DNA from: Sphingobium arseniciresistens
GTDB lineage: Bacteria; Pseudomonadota; Alphaproteobacteria; Sphingomonadales; Sphingomonadaceae
DNA length: 64,000 nucleotides
Reading direction: 5' to 3'
NCBI GenBank assembly: GCA_029167225.1
Contig: JARFNK010000016.1
Coordinates: forward strand, 62,001 to 126,000
Numbering within the stretch: the first letter of the stretch is position 1; each line of letters opens with the position of its first letter. The translations under genes were made by a program, and so were the position numbers. This document shows, piece by piece, positions 35,182 through 43,949 of this stretch. The notes under the pieces are model-generated. The model made no database searches and was not told where the DNA came from. It was given only the letters and a program-made list of their open reading frames with translations.

Positions 35182-36183
35182 ATGAAGGCCTTCATCCTCG
35201 ACCGCTACGGCAAGCAACAGGCGCTGCGTCCCGGCGACATGCCGGAACCGACGCCCGGCCCCGACGACGTAGTGGTCGAGGTGGAGGCTGCGGGGCTGAA
35301 CCTGCTCGACTCCAAGATCCGGGACGGCGCGTTCAAGCCGATCCTGCCCTACAAGACGCCGCTTGTCCTCGGCCATGATCTGGCTGGCACCGTCGTCAGG
35401 GTCGGTGCTGATGTGCGGCGCTTCAAGCCGGGCGACGCGGTGTATGCGCGTCCGCGCGACGGGCAGATCGGCACTTTTGCCGAACGGATCGCCGTCAAGG
35501 AGGGCGATCTGGCGCTCAAGCCCGCCAGTCTGTCGATGGTGGAAGCCACATCGATTCCGCTGGTGGGGTTGACGGCCTGGCAAGTGCTGATCGAGCGGGC
35601 ACAGATCAAGCCGGGGCAGAAGGTGCTGATCCATGCCGGATCGGGCGGTGTCGGCACCTTCGCCATCCAGCTCGCCAAACATCTTGGCGCAACCGTTGCG
35701 ACGACGGCCAGCGCCGCCAACGCCCCGATGCTGAAGGACTTGGGGGCCGATATCGTCATCGATTATCGCAGCCAGAAGTTCGAGGAGGAACTGTCGGGCT
35801 ACGACGTCGTCCTAAACAGCCTCGACGCCGCAACGCTGGAAAAATCGCTCAAGGTCCTGAAGCCCGGCGGCAAGCTGATCTCCATTTCCGGCCCGCCCGA
35901 TCCTGCCTTCGCGCGCGCGCAAGGGCTGAACGCGGTGCTTCGGCTCGTGCTGCGCCTGATGAGCGCGGGCATCCGCCGCAAGGCGAAGCGCGCGGGTGTC
36001 GATTATTCCTTCCTCTTCATGCGCGCCGATGGTGAGCAACTTGGCGGGATCACGAAGCTGATCGAGAACGGCATTATCCGTCCGGTCGTGGATCGTACAT
36101 TCCCGTTCGAGAAACTGAACGACGCCTTTGCCTACATCGACACTGGGCGCGCCAAGGGGAAGGTCGTCGTCACCCTGAAATGA
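35182..36183 (+). CDS. Zinc-independent MDR oxidoreductase (quinone reductase-like)
   Basis: The 333 residues have the GroES-like N-terminal domain (LGHDLAGTVVRVGADVRRFK) and the Rossmann motif HAGSGGVGTFAIQLAKHLGA. Catalytic zinc ligands are absent, so it belongs with NADP-dependent quinone or enone reductases. It is 17 bases downstream of the OYE gene in the same operon. Substrate is not predictable beyond quinones and enones. Confidence 0.88.
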   Translation: MKAFILDRYGKQQALRPGDMPEPTPGPDDVVVEVEAAGLNLLDSKIRDGAFKPILPYKTPLVLGHDLAGTVVRVGADVRRFKPGDAVYARPRDGQIGTFAERIAVKEGDLALKPASLSMVEATSIPLVGLTAWQVLIERAQIKPGQKVLIHAGSGGVGTFAIQLAKHLGATVATTASAANAPMLKDLGADIVIDYRSQKFEEELSGYDVVLNSLDAATLEKSLKVLKPGGKLISISGPPDPAFARAQGLNAVLRLVLRLMSAGIRRKAKRAGVDYSFLFMRADGEQLGGITKLIENGIIRPVVDRTFPFEKLNDAFAYIDTGRAKGKVVVTLK

Positions 36184-36211
36184 CGCGATATCCACAAACA
36201 AGGATTCCAAC

Positions 36212-37063
36212 ATGGCCACCCACTTCCGCAGCGCCGACTGGAAGACAGTCCCCACCCGCCACGTCGAGGCTACCGGCACGCGCTTCGCCTATCGCCGCAT
36301 TGGGCCTGATACCGGCGTGCCGGTCGTGCTGCTCAACCATTGGGGCGCGAACCTCGATAATTTCGACCCCTGGATCGTCGAGGGTCTGGCAGCCGACCGC
36401 CCGGTCTATGCGCTCGACTATCGCGGTATCGGCACGTCCGGCGGTATAGCACCGCTCAGCATCGCCGAAATGGCGGACGACATGATCGCCGCGATCCGGG
36501 CGCTAGGGCTGACATCGATCGACCTGATCGGCTTTTCGCTCGGCGGCTTCGTCGCGCAGCAGATCCTGTTCGACGCGCCCGATCTCGTCCGCCGCGCCAT
36601 CCTCGCTGGCACGGGTCCTGCGGGCGGAATCGGCATTGATCGGGTTGGGGCGGTCTCGTGGCCTCTCATCGTCAAAGGGCTGCTGACTTTCCGCGATCCC
36701 AAGACCTATCTCTTCTTCACCTCCAGCGCCAGCAGCAGGCGTGCGGCCCGGGCGTTTCTCGTGCGGCTCAAGGAGCGGACCCGCGATCGCGACAAGGCGG
36801 TCTCGCCCGGCGCGTTCCTGCGCCAGCTCAAAGCCATAAAGGCATGGGGCCAGCAGGCGCAACAGCCGCTGGACACCATCCGAACGCCCGTGCTCGTAGC
36901 GAATGGCGACCATGACATCATGGTGCCGAGCGACAACTCGACCGACATGGCGCACCGTATCCCGGGCGCCGAACTCGTCCTTTACCCCGACGCCGGGCAT
37001 GGCGGCATCTTCCAGTATCACGACGCCTTCCTGACGAAGGCCAAGGCCTTCCTGGCCGCCTGA
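36212..37063 (+). CDS. Alpha/beta hydrolase
   Basis: This protein of 283 residues has the oxyanion motif NHWGANLDNFD, the nucleophile elbow GFSLGG (Ser109), an acid in NGDHDIM and His in DAGHGGIFQ. The sequence resembles haloperoxidase- or esterase-like hydrolases often found in such oxidoreductase operons. It may cleave esters or lactones among the same toxic compounds. Confidence 0.88.
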   Translation: MATHFRSADWKTVPTRHVEATGTRFAYRRIGPDTGVPVVLLNHWGANLDNFDPWIVEGLAADRPVYALDYRGIGTSGGIAPLSIAEMADDMIAAIRALGLTSIDLIGFSLGGFVAQQILFDAPDLVRRAILAGTGPAGGIGIDRVGAVSWPLIVKGLLTFRDPKTYLFFTSSASSRRAARAFLVRLKERTRDRDKAVSPGAFLRQLKAIKAWGQQAQQPLDTIRTPVLVANGDHDIMVPSDNSTDMAHRIPGAELVLYPDAGHGGIFQYHDAFLTKAKAFLAA

Positions 37064-37095
37064 CACGCCAGCCCGCACCGATTAGGATATACGCT

Positions 37096-38076
37096 ATGGA
37101 CTATACAACGTTCGGCCGTACCGGCCTTCAGCTTTCCAGACTGGCGCTGGGCACCGGCAATTTCGGCACCGGCTGGGGCTATGGCGCCGATCCTGAAACC
37201 GCCACCGCCATTCTGGACGCCTATGCCGAGGCAGGCGGGAATTTCATCGACTCGGCCGATGTCTACCAGTTCGGCCAGTCCGAAGAGATTCTCGGCACGG
37301 CGCTGCAAGGACGGCGCGAGGATTTCGTGCTCGCCACCAAATTCACCAATGGTGCTGCGCCGGATGCCAACCGGCTGGTGACGGGCAACAGCCGCAAGGC
37401 CATGGTCGCCTCGGTCGAGGCGAGCCTGAAACGGCTGAAGACCGATCGGATCGACCTCTACTGGGTGCATCATCCCGATGGCCTGACGCCGATCGAAGAG
37501 ATCGTGCGCGGTCTCGACGATCTCGCCCGCGCCGGCAAGATCCTCTACGCTGGCCTCTCCAACTTCCCGGCCTGGCGGCTCGCGCGCGCGGCGACCCTCA
37601 CCGAACTCACGCGCGCGGTGCCGATCGCCGCTGCACAGTTCGAGCATAGCCTCGTCCATCGCGCGCCCGAAGACGACTTGTTCCCGGCCTGCGAAGCGTT
37701 GGGGATCGGCGTTGTCACCTGGTCGCCGCTCGGCGGTGGCGTGCTGACTGGCAAATATCGCAAGGGTGAAACCGGGCGCGCCGAAGGGCTCGGCGGCCGC
37801 GTCTTCCAAGCGGAGAACACTGCGCTCCGGACGAGCACCGTCGATGCCGTGCTAGAGGTGGCAGAAGAAATTGGCTCGAGTGCCGATCGCGTCGCCATCG
37901 CCTGGGCTGCAACGCACGGCGCGGTGCCAATCATCGGACCGCGCTCGCTCGCCCAACTCGACAGCAATCTGGGCGCAGCGACTCTACGCCTCTCGGCAGA
38001 GCAGATCGCCCGCCTCGATGCGGCCAGTGCGCCGGTGGCTACGCCACCCCGCGCAACTATTAGGACCGTTGCCTGA
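37096..38076 (+). CDS. Aldo/keto reductase
   Basis: The 326-residue barrel has the catalytic set Asp52, Tyr57 (FIDSADVYQFGQSE), Lys82 (LATKFT) and a His in YWVHHPD, and the NADPH-binding IIGPRS loop near the C-terminus. It resembles the YajO/general stress protein 69 group. It is the last gene of the TetR-divergent operon; the IS3-family element begins 130 bases downstream. Confidence 0.9.
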   Translation: MDYTTFGRTGLQLSRLALGTGNFGTGWGYGADPETATAILDAYAEAGGNFIDSADVYQFGQSEEILGTALQGRREDFVLATKFTNGAAPDANRLVTGNSRKAMVASVEASLKRLKTDRIDLYWVHHPDGLTPIEEIVRGLDDLARAGKILYAGLSNFPAWRLARAATLTELTRAVPIAAAQFEHSLVHRAPEDDLFPACEALGIGVVTWSPLGGGVLTGKYRKGETGRAEGLGGRVFQAENTALRTSTVDAVLEVAEEIGSSADRVAIAWAATHGAVPIIGPRSLAQLDSNLGAATLRLSAEQIARLDAASAPVATPPRATIRTVA

Positions 38077-38272
38077 TGCAATGGAGCACCCCATGTCGCA
38101 GAACGCATCTTCACATGAGATTTGAAATCGAGCCCGCCCGACATCGTCCTTGCCCATCAGGTCCGCACTGCGTTCGATGTCCATAACCGAACGCTGAAAG
38201 GCGTGCCGCTGACGTGCCCCCCTGCTTTTCCTCCACGCATGATTAGAGTCCGGCCTGATGGAAGGACGGACG

Positions 38273-38563
38273 ATGAAGCGATTGAGGTTCACGGAAGAGC
38301 AGACCATTGGCGTGCTGAAGGAGGCGGAGGCCGGTGCCAAGACGGGCGAGCTGGCCCGGCGCCACGGCGTATCCGAAGCGACGATCTACAACTGGAAGGC
38401 CAAGTACGGCGGCCTGGAAGTCTCGGAGGCGAAGCGTCTGCGAGCGCTCGAGGATGAGAACGCCAAGCTGAAGCGGCTGCTGGCCGAGACGATGCTCGAC
38501 AACGCCGGCCTGAAGGATCTTCTCGCAAAAAATGTATGGTCCGCCCCCGTCTGGCAAGCGTGA
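38273..38563 (+). pseudogene. IS3-family transposase OrfA, 3' end disrupted
   Basis: I start at the ATG at 38273 (GGAAGGACGG precedes; family proteins begin MKR-RF). Residues MKRLRFTEEQTIGVLKEAEA and the GVSEATIYNWKAKYGGLEVS helix-turn-helix plus the leucine-zipper region are intact, but after LKDLLAKN the sequence runs into IS110 DNA. The natural continuation (MVTPAAKREAV) is found 1.3 kb away at the other side of that element. Confidence 0.85.
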
Positions 38564-39873
38564 GATGTGGTTGGCGGCACAGTCTGCGTAAATGTATCCG
38601 GCCTGTGTGTGGGACATCTCGATCCCTGGCCATGATGGGATACGCGCCACGGTCGTCCTTACAAACTGGTTCAGCCTTCTGGCGGCTGCATTTTTGCTCA
38701 GGCTTGGACCGTGTCACCATCGACTGCTTGCCATCACTCCTCGTGCCTGCAGACCTCTTCGTGCGGGTGTCCGGCGTCAGGCGGCGATCGGCACGGGTGG
38801 CCGATACTCCTCCTGCCGGGCGAGCACCGCCCAACTGATTCGTACGATCTTGTTCGCGAGCGCGACGACCGCGACGTTCTTGTGTGTTCGCGCCTCGATT
38901 TGGTCGAGCCAGGGACCGAGACCCTGCTCGCGCTTCATGTGCATGCTCGCTGATCTGGCGCCGTGGATGAACAGCCGGCGCAGATGGCTGTTGCCGCGCT
39001 TCGACATGCCGAGCAACGTCGACTTGCCACCGGTGGAGTGCTGACGCGGAACAAGCCCGAGCCAGGCAGCCAAGTCGCGACCTCGCTTGAAGCCGGTGCC
39101 GTCGGCAACCGCGGCAACGAGTGCCGTGGCGACCAGGGGTCCGACTCCAGGGATAGCGAGCAGACGTCGGCACCCGGCATCGGCTGCCGCGATGGCTTCG
39201 ATCTCCTTGGTTACCGCGGCGATGTCAGCCTCGAGACCACGCCACTCATCCCATAGCTGCTGGAGGATCATGCGCATCCGCGCCGACAGCGTGGACCGTT
39301 CGTCGACGAACAGCATCGGCATCTCGCGCGCCATGTGACGACGACCAGTGCGGAACACGATCCCACGCTCAAGCAGGAAGGCACGGATCTGGTTGATGAC
39401 CGCCGTCCTCCGGCTCACCAGCCGCTCACGCACACGATGCAGAGCCTGCAGGTCAAGTTGCTCGACCGACTTGGCTGGCACGAAGCGCATCGTCGGCCGC
39501 TGCACCGCCTCGGCGATCGCCTCGGCATCCAGATAGTCGTTCTTGTTGGACTTGAGGAACGGCTTGACGAACTGAGGGGCCATCAGCCGGACATCGTGGC
39601 CGAGCGCTGTCAGCTCCCGTGCCAGATGATGCGCGCCGCAGCACGCTTCCATGCCGACGAGACACTTGGGAAGCCCCGCCATGTGCCGCATCAGCTGCGA
39701 GCGGCTTAGCTTCTTCTTCCACTGGATCGCACCCGACGCGTCGACCGCGACCAGGTGGAACGAGGTCTTGCCGATATCGATGCCGATCACCGCTGCTTCT
39801 GTCATAACGGTCCTCCTCAATGAAGGCGGCCAGGATGCTCCCGACTGCGTCGCTCCGTAAGGGGGCGGACCAT
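38536..39873 (-). mobile_element. IS110-family insertion sequence
   Basis: ATGGTCCGCCCCC at 38536-38548 and its exact reverse complement at 39861-39873 are subterminal inverted repeats. They enclose one DEDD transposase gene. The true ends lie a few bases outside, at the break in the IS3 orfA/orfB sequence (about 38530 and 39880). IS110 elements make little or no target duplication, consistent with what is seen. Confidence 0.85.
38777..39805 (-). CDS. IS110-family transposase
   Basis: I start at the ATG at 39805; the frame extends further upstream only through IS3 DNA. The 342 residues have the N-terminal DEDD RuvC-like domain (IGIDIGKTSFHLVAVDASGA, then KNDYLDAEAIAEA) and the C-terminal transposase IS116/IS110/IS902 domain (LLAIPGVGPLVATALVAAVA, with the conserved catalytic-Ser region GMSKRGNSHLRRLFIHGA). 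These enzymes may use a bridge RNA from a non-coding end; here 38549-38776 downstream and 39806-39860 upstream are the available non-coding parts. The gene appears intact. Confidence 0.92.
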   Translation of the reverse strand: MTEAAVIGIDIGKTSFHLVAVDASGAIQWKKKLSRSQLMRHMAGLPKCLVGMEACCGAHHLARELTALGHDVRLMAPQFVKPFLKSNKNDYLDAEAIAEAVQRPTMRFVPAKSVEQLDLQALHRVRERLVSRRTAVINQIRAFLLERGIVFRTGRRHMAREMPMLFVDERSTLSARMRMILQQLWDEWRGLEADIAAVTKEIEAIAAADAGCRRLLAIPGVGPLVATALVAAVADGTGFKRGRDLAAWLGLVPRQHSTGGKSTLLGMSKRGNSHLRRLFIHGARSASMHMKREQGLGPWLDQIEARTHKNVAVVALANKIVRISWAVLARQEEYRPPVPIAA

Positions 39874-39880
39874 CCCACAA

Positions 39881-40521
39881 TTGGTGACGCCCGCTGCGAA
39901 GCGAGAGGCGGTCGCTCGTCTCCAGGCGGTCCTGGGGATGAGCGAGCGGCGGGCGTGTCGTGTTATCGGCGCTGATCGGAAGAGCATGCGCTACCGATCG
40001 CAGCGGGATGATGATGCCGATCTTCGGTCGAAGCTGCGCGAGCTTGCGCAGCAGCGCCGGCGGTTCGGCTATCGAAGGCTGCACATCCTGCTGCGGCGGG
40101 AAGGCGTGGTGATCAACCGCAAGAAGACGCAGCGGCTCTATAGCGAGGAGAAGCTGGCGGTCCGACGCCGGCGGAACCGGCGCCGTGCCATTGGTGCACG
40201 GGCTCCGGCACCTGTGCTGGCGCTCCCCAACCAGCGGTGGAGCCTGGACTTCGTCCATGATCAGATGGCGTCGGGGCGCCGGTTCCGGGTGCTCAACATC
40301 GTCGATGATGTGACCCGCGAGTGCCTGCGAGCGGTGCCGGACACGTCAATATCGGGGCGCAGGGTCGTGCGCGAGCTAACCGACCTCATCGCCGAGCGCG
40401 GCAAGCCAGGGATGATCGTCAGCGACAACGCACCGAACTGACCTCGAACGCGGTCCTCGCCTGGTGCGGGGAGATGGGGCTGGAGTGGCATTACATCGCC
40501 CCGGGCAAGCCGATGCAGAAT
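39881..40521 (+). pseudogene. IS3-family transposase OrfB, frameshifted and truncated
   Basis: The frame from MVTPAAKREAVARLQAVLGM through NQRWSLDFVHDQMASGRRFR and the first DDE Asp is intact to VSDN, then reads APN-stop at 40441. One extra G at about 40431 would restore GTELTSNAVLAWCGEMGLEW and HYIAPGKPMQNG, the normal continuation, which is then cut at 40521 by the Tn3-family end. The third catalytic acid and the C-terminus are lost. Confidence 0.88.
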
Positions 40522-40560
40522 GGGGTTCTCGTGACGGCGGTGCAAAAAGTGCCGCTAAGC
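40522..40560 (+). repeat. Left terminal inverted repeat of the Tn3-family element
   Basis: Starts GGGGTTCTCGTGACGGCGG and ends GCTAAGC. It pairs with the repeat at the other end with 37 of 39 matches. It abuts the IS3 orfB codon for Asn in KPMQN. Confidence 0.93.
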
Positions 40561-40682
40561 AAGCTATTGAAACATAGCGATAAAAGCCGCGAGAAAATTG
40601 TAACCCATTGATATCATTGACCGGTGAGGTTTCTCGACCTTCAGCCGGCGGTGTGTAGGGTCTTTCCTGGGAGGGCCGAGTC

Positions 40683-43601
40683 GTGGATGCGCCGTTTCGA
40701 CAATATCTTGGTTGCGAACGGTTTCCGGAGAATTTAACCGAACCCGAAGTCGCGCATTTCTTCTCGCTTTCCGAGGACGATCGGCGAACCGTCCGCCGCC
40801 GCCGGCGACCGTTAAACCGGTTGGGCGTGGCGCTGCAGGTTGGTTTTCTGCGCCTCACGGGAGCACCACTCAATTCCGTGGAGATGATTTCGCCGCAAGT
40901 GCTGGCTCATCTCGGTGCCGAGCTTGGGATTGCACCGCCCCGGCTTGCCTCAATCCGCGCGCTTTACCGCCGCCACCGCACGCTGTTCGAGCATCAGGAC
41001 GCGGCGAAACAGGCACTGGGTTTGCGCGACCTCACCGAGCACGGGGAACGCGCGTTGAATGGCTTTCTGCGGCGCGAGGCCGGCGACAAATTCCTCGTGG
41101 ACGAGTTGGAACAAGCCGCGCGCGCATGGCTCCGTGATCACCACTATGTCCAGTTGCCAACGCGACGGCTGAGGAGTTCTGCATCAGGCGCCCGGCGCCA
41201 TTACGATGGCGGTCTGTTGGCCGGCGCGGTAGCCGCAGTGGGGATAGAACAGACGAAGGTCTGGCCGCTTGAGCTGTCGGAGACGATGCCAAATGGCAAG
41301 ACGCGGTTGGAATGGCTTCGAGACAGTCCCGCGTCCCGTAAAACCAAAGGCCTCGCCGACCATATCGCGAAGATCGATTTTCTGAAGAAACTTGGGGCCG
41401 ACAGGCTCCATCTTGGCTTGGCAGCCGGAATGCTGAACGCCCAGGCGAGATCAATGCTCTACCGCAAGCCTGCGACGCTCAAGCGGATGCGTGGTGAGCG
41501 CAAGACCATTGAAATAGCCTGCTTTCTGCGCTTGCAACTGCTGCGTCTCACGGATGGCGGTCTGGGGATGATCGACTACCGGATCGCCGATCTCTGGCGT
41601 CAGGCCCGAACCCGCGCCGAGGCGGCGGTCGAGGACGAACTGCGCCGACATCAAGCGTTGGTCTTGCAATTGGCAAGCCTTGTCGACGATGAGAATACCT
41701 CCGCTTCCGTCGCGCGCGACCAGATGCGCACCATGTTGGCGCCGTTCCTGCCGGCCAGCGCACACGGTCCATCCACGAAGGTTGGCCGGGTCCGGCGGGA
41801 ACTGGCGACAGCAGGCAGAGGCGCGAGTGAGTTGTTGGGCGCGGCTTCGTCGATCAGCTTGGACCTGCCGTCGACGCACCCGCTTTCGCAGGCATTGACG
41901 ACACTGGACCGGGTGGCGGGTTCGGAAATGGGACGATTGCCGGAAGGCACCGCCAATCCATTCGGTCGGACGTGGGCGTTCCTCATCGATCAACCGGACC
42001 GCGAGGCCGCCTTTGGCGGCTATAGGGCGGCGACGCTCATGCTGCTCAAACGCTCGCTGCGCAATGGGCAGGCCAGCGTCGACCACAGCCTGGAACACCG
42101 TGCTCCTGAGGACCGCCTGATCCCAAAGGCGCAATGGCAAAAGGAACGAGCACGGTTCGTGCGAAACCTCGCCGTGTCAGCCAAGCCGGAAGCGAACATC
42201 CGCTGGATCAAGGATGAACTCACGACGGCCCTGAAAGCCATCGATGCGGCGGTGTCGAGAGGCGATATCCGGATTGAAAACGACCGATTGGTCGTTCCAA
42301 AACTCAAGGCGGCTCCCGAAGACGAAAGGCTCAAGGCCATTCGCCGCGAACTGTTCGCCGGTGTCGGAAAGATCCAGTTGCCGGATCTGCTGATCGCCAT
42401 CGATGCCGCCACGCGCTTTTCCTGGGCGCTGTTGGGCAGGTCACCCGCAAGCGAGCATGAACTCATAATCCTCTACGCGGCCCTGATCGCCTTGGGCTCA
42501 GATCTGACCGCCGCCGACATGGCGCGCATGACGCTCAATATTGAAGCCGACGCAGTCGGCGAGATGATGCGCCGCATCGAGGCGAATGGTCGATTGCCGG
42601 CGGCCAACCGCTTGGTGCTTGATCATTTCAGGACGCTTCCGGTCACCAGGCTGTGGGGAGGCGGAATTCAGGCATCGGCCGACATGATGAGCCTTGATGC
42701 AACCCGCCATCTCTGGACAGCCCGCCATGATCCGCGACGGCGCACGCCGGCTGTCGGAACCTACACCCATGTGCTCGACCAATGGGTGATCCTGCATGAC
42801 CAGGCCGTCGTCCTGAACCGACGGCAAGCCGGGGCCGCTATCGAAGGGGCTCTTCGCCACGAAGCCGTCGATCTCCACCGTGTCGCGGTGGATACGCATG
42901 GCCACACACATTTCGGTATGGCGCTGGCCAATCTGGTGGGGTTTGATCTCGCGCCGAGGCTGGCCGGCATGAACAAGCGCAAGCTCTATCTCCCGCGTGG
43001 CCTCGATGTACCTGCCAGCCTGCGGCCAATTGTGAGCGAGACCGTCTCAACCAGCGCCATCACTCGGGGATGGGACCCGCTCCTCCGAATTGCGGCATCG
43101 ACCAAGAGTGGTTGGTGTTCCGCGACCTACGTTTTGGACCGCTTTGGCAGCGCCGCGCGGGGCGATGAGGCGTTTCAGGCAGGGGATGCCTTCGGCAGGC
43201 TGTTACTGACCCGCTTCCTGGGCGCTTATCTCGGCGATCCGGCGTTCCGTGGGATGAATGACGCTTTGCTCAGCCAAGGCGAGTCGGTCCACACCCTGCA
43301 GCGCGCGATCTATTCCGGGCCGATCGGCGCACGGCATGGCCGCACGCCCGAACAAATGGCCGCGATATCATCAGGCCTGACACTGCTTACCAACGTTATC
43401 ATGACGTGGAACGCGACCCGGATCGGTGAGGTTCGAGCGCGAATGCCGGACACCTTTCCGGATCATCACATCATGCACATCGCCCCCAATGCGCACGAGC
43501 ATATCAACACCAAAGGCGTCATCACCATTGACGTCTCGCCACACCGGGATCGGCTCCTGGGCGGGAAACCGCCAGCGGCCGGGATCAGGAGCGTAACATG
43601 A
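40683..43601 (+). CDS. tnpA: Tn3-family transposase
   Basis: The 972-residue length is normal. The N-terminal DUF4158-type DNA-binding region (FLSEDDRRTV-like LSEDDRRTVRRRRRPLNRLG) precedes the large Tn3 transposase catalytic domain, with typical segments RFSWALLGRSPASEHELI, TRLWGGGIQASADMM and GTYTHVLDQW, and a C-terminal RIGEVRARMP region. The gene is intact and fills the element. It could act on this element and possibly on other copies of the same ends. Confidence 0.92.
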   Translation: MDAPFRQYLGCERFPENLTEPEVAHFFSLSEDDRRTVRRRRRPLNRLGVALQVGFLRLTGAPLNSVEMISPQVLAHLGAELGIAPPRLASIRALYRRHRTLFEHQDAAKQALGLRDLTEHGERALNGFLRREAGDKFLVDELEQAARAWLRDHHYVQLPTRRLRSSASGARRHYDGGLLAGAVAAVGIEQTKVWPLELSETMPNGKTRLEWLRDSPASRKTKGLADHIAKIDFLKKLGADRLHLGLAAGMLNAQARSMLYRKPATLKRMRGERKTIEIACFLRLQLLRLTDGGLGMIDYRIADLWRQARTRAEAAVEDELRRHQALVLQLASLVDDENTSASVARDQMRTMLAPFLPASAHGPSTKVGRVRRELATAGRGASELLGAASSISLDLPSTHPLSQALTTLDRVAGSEMGRLPEGTANPFGRTWAFLIDQPDREAAFGGYRAATLMLLKRSLRNGQASVDHSLEHRAPEDRLIPKAQWQKERARFVRNLAVSAKPEANIRWIKDELTTALKAIDAAVSRGDIRIENDRLVVPKLKAAPEDERLKAIRRELFAGVGKIQLPDLLIAIDAATRFSWALLGRSPASEHELIILYAALIALGSDLTAADMARMTLNIEADAVGEMMRRIEANGRLPAANRLVLDHFRTLPVTRLWGGGIQASADMMSLDATRHLWTARHDPRRRTPAVGTYTHVLDQWVILHDQAVVLNRRQAGAAIEGALRHEAVDLHRVAVDTHGHTHFGMALANLVGFDLAPRLAGMNKRKLYLPRGLDVPASLRPIVSETVSTSAITRGWDPLLRIAASTKSGWCSATYVLDRFGSAARGDEAFQAGDAFGRLLLTRFLGAYLGDPAFRGMNDALLSQGESVHTLQRAIYSGPIGARHGRTPEQMAAISSGLTLLTNVIMTWNATRIGEVRARMPDTFPDHHIMHIAPNAHEHINTKGVITIDVSPHRDRLLGGKPPAAGIRSVT

Positions 43602-43675
43602 AAAACCTCCAGAATGAGGGATATCAATCACTTACCGCGAGCGACGCGCTATTATATCAGCAATTTCAATGGGTT

Positions 43676-43714
43676 GCTTAGCGACACTTTTTGCACTGCC
43701 GTCACGAGAACCCC
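43676..43714 (-). repeat. Right terminal inverted repeat of the Tn3-family element
   Basis: Reverse complement of GGGGTTCTCGTGACGGCAG...GCTAAGC; 37 of 39 positions match the left repeat. The 235 bases beyond it, up to the exonuclease gene stop, hold no supported gene. Confidence 0.93.
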
Positions 43715-43949
43715 TGATGGGTACTAGCCGCCTATCCATAGTATGCGGGATCAACCACGGCCCGATCGATTAGCGGCATCAGCAGATATTACTGACAGAC
43801 AGTTTTTGGAGGAAATCAGTCGCATAGATTCCGTTCAGGACGGGAGCGGGCGTGGCACGTCCTCGTTCAAACGAGCTGCAAAGTGCCCCCAGCCCACGCA
43901 TACCGGCATGCCGCGGCCGGTGCCGGTGCCGGCAAAGAGGGAACGTCCG

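Larger units (their letters stand above)
38210..40521 (+). mobile_element. IS3-family element, interrupted by IS110 and truncated by Tn3-type transposon
   Basis: The left end starts at TGACGTGCCCCCCTGC, a typical IS3-group terminus, followed by orfA. The orfA/orfB junction is split by an IS110-family element, orfB has a frameshift, and the rest of orfB and the right end are cut off by the Tn3-family transposon at 40522. The element is dead. Confidence 0.85.
40522..43714 (+). mobile_element. Tn3-family transposon with only a transposase gene (IS1071-like size)
   Basis: A 3193-bp unit is bounded by 39-bp inverted repeats beginning GGGGTTCTCGTGACGG, differing at 2 positions, with weaker similarity for about 12 more bases inward. 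It carries a complete tnpA and no resolvase, like IS1071. Flanking 5-mers differ (AGAAT left, TGATG right), so there is no target duplication, and IS3 sequence does not continue on the right. Confidence 0.92.

Noticed and set aside
39806-40258. N-terminal extension of the IS110 transposase frame
   Set aside because: It runs through IS3 orfB DNA on the opposite strand; the transposase family starts at the ATG at 39805.
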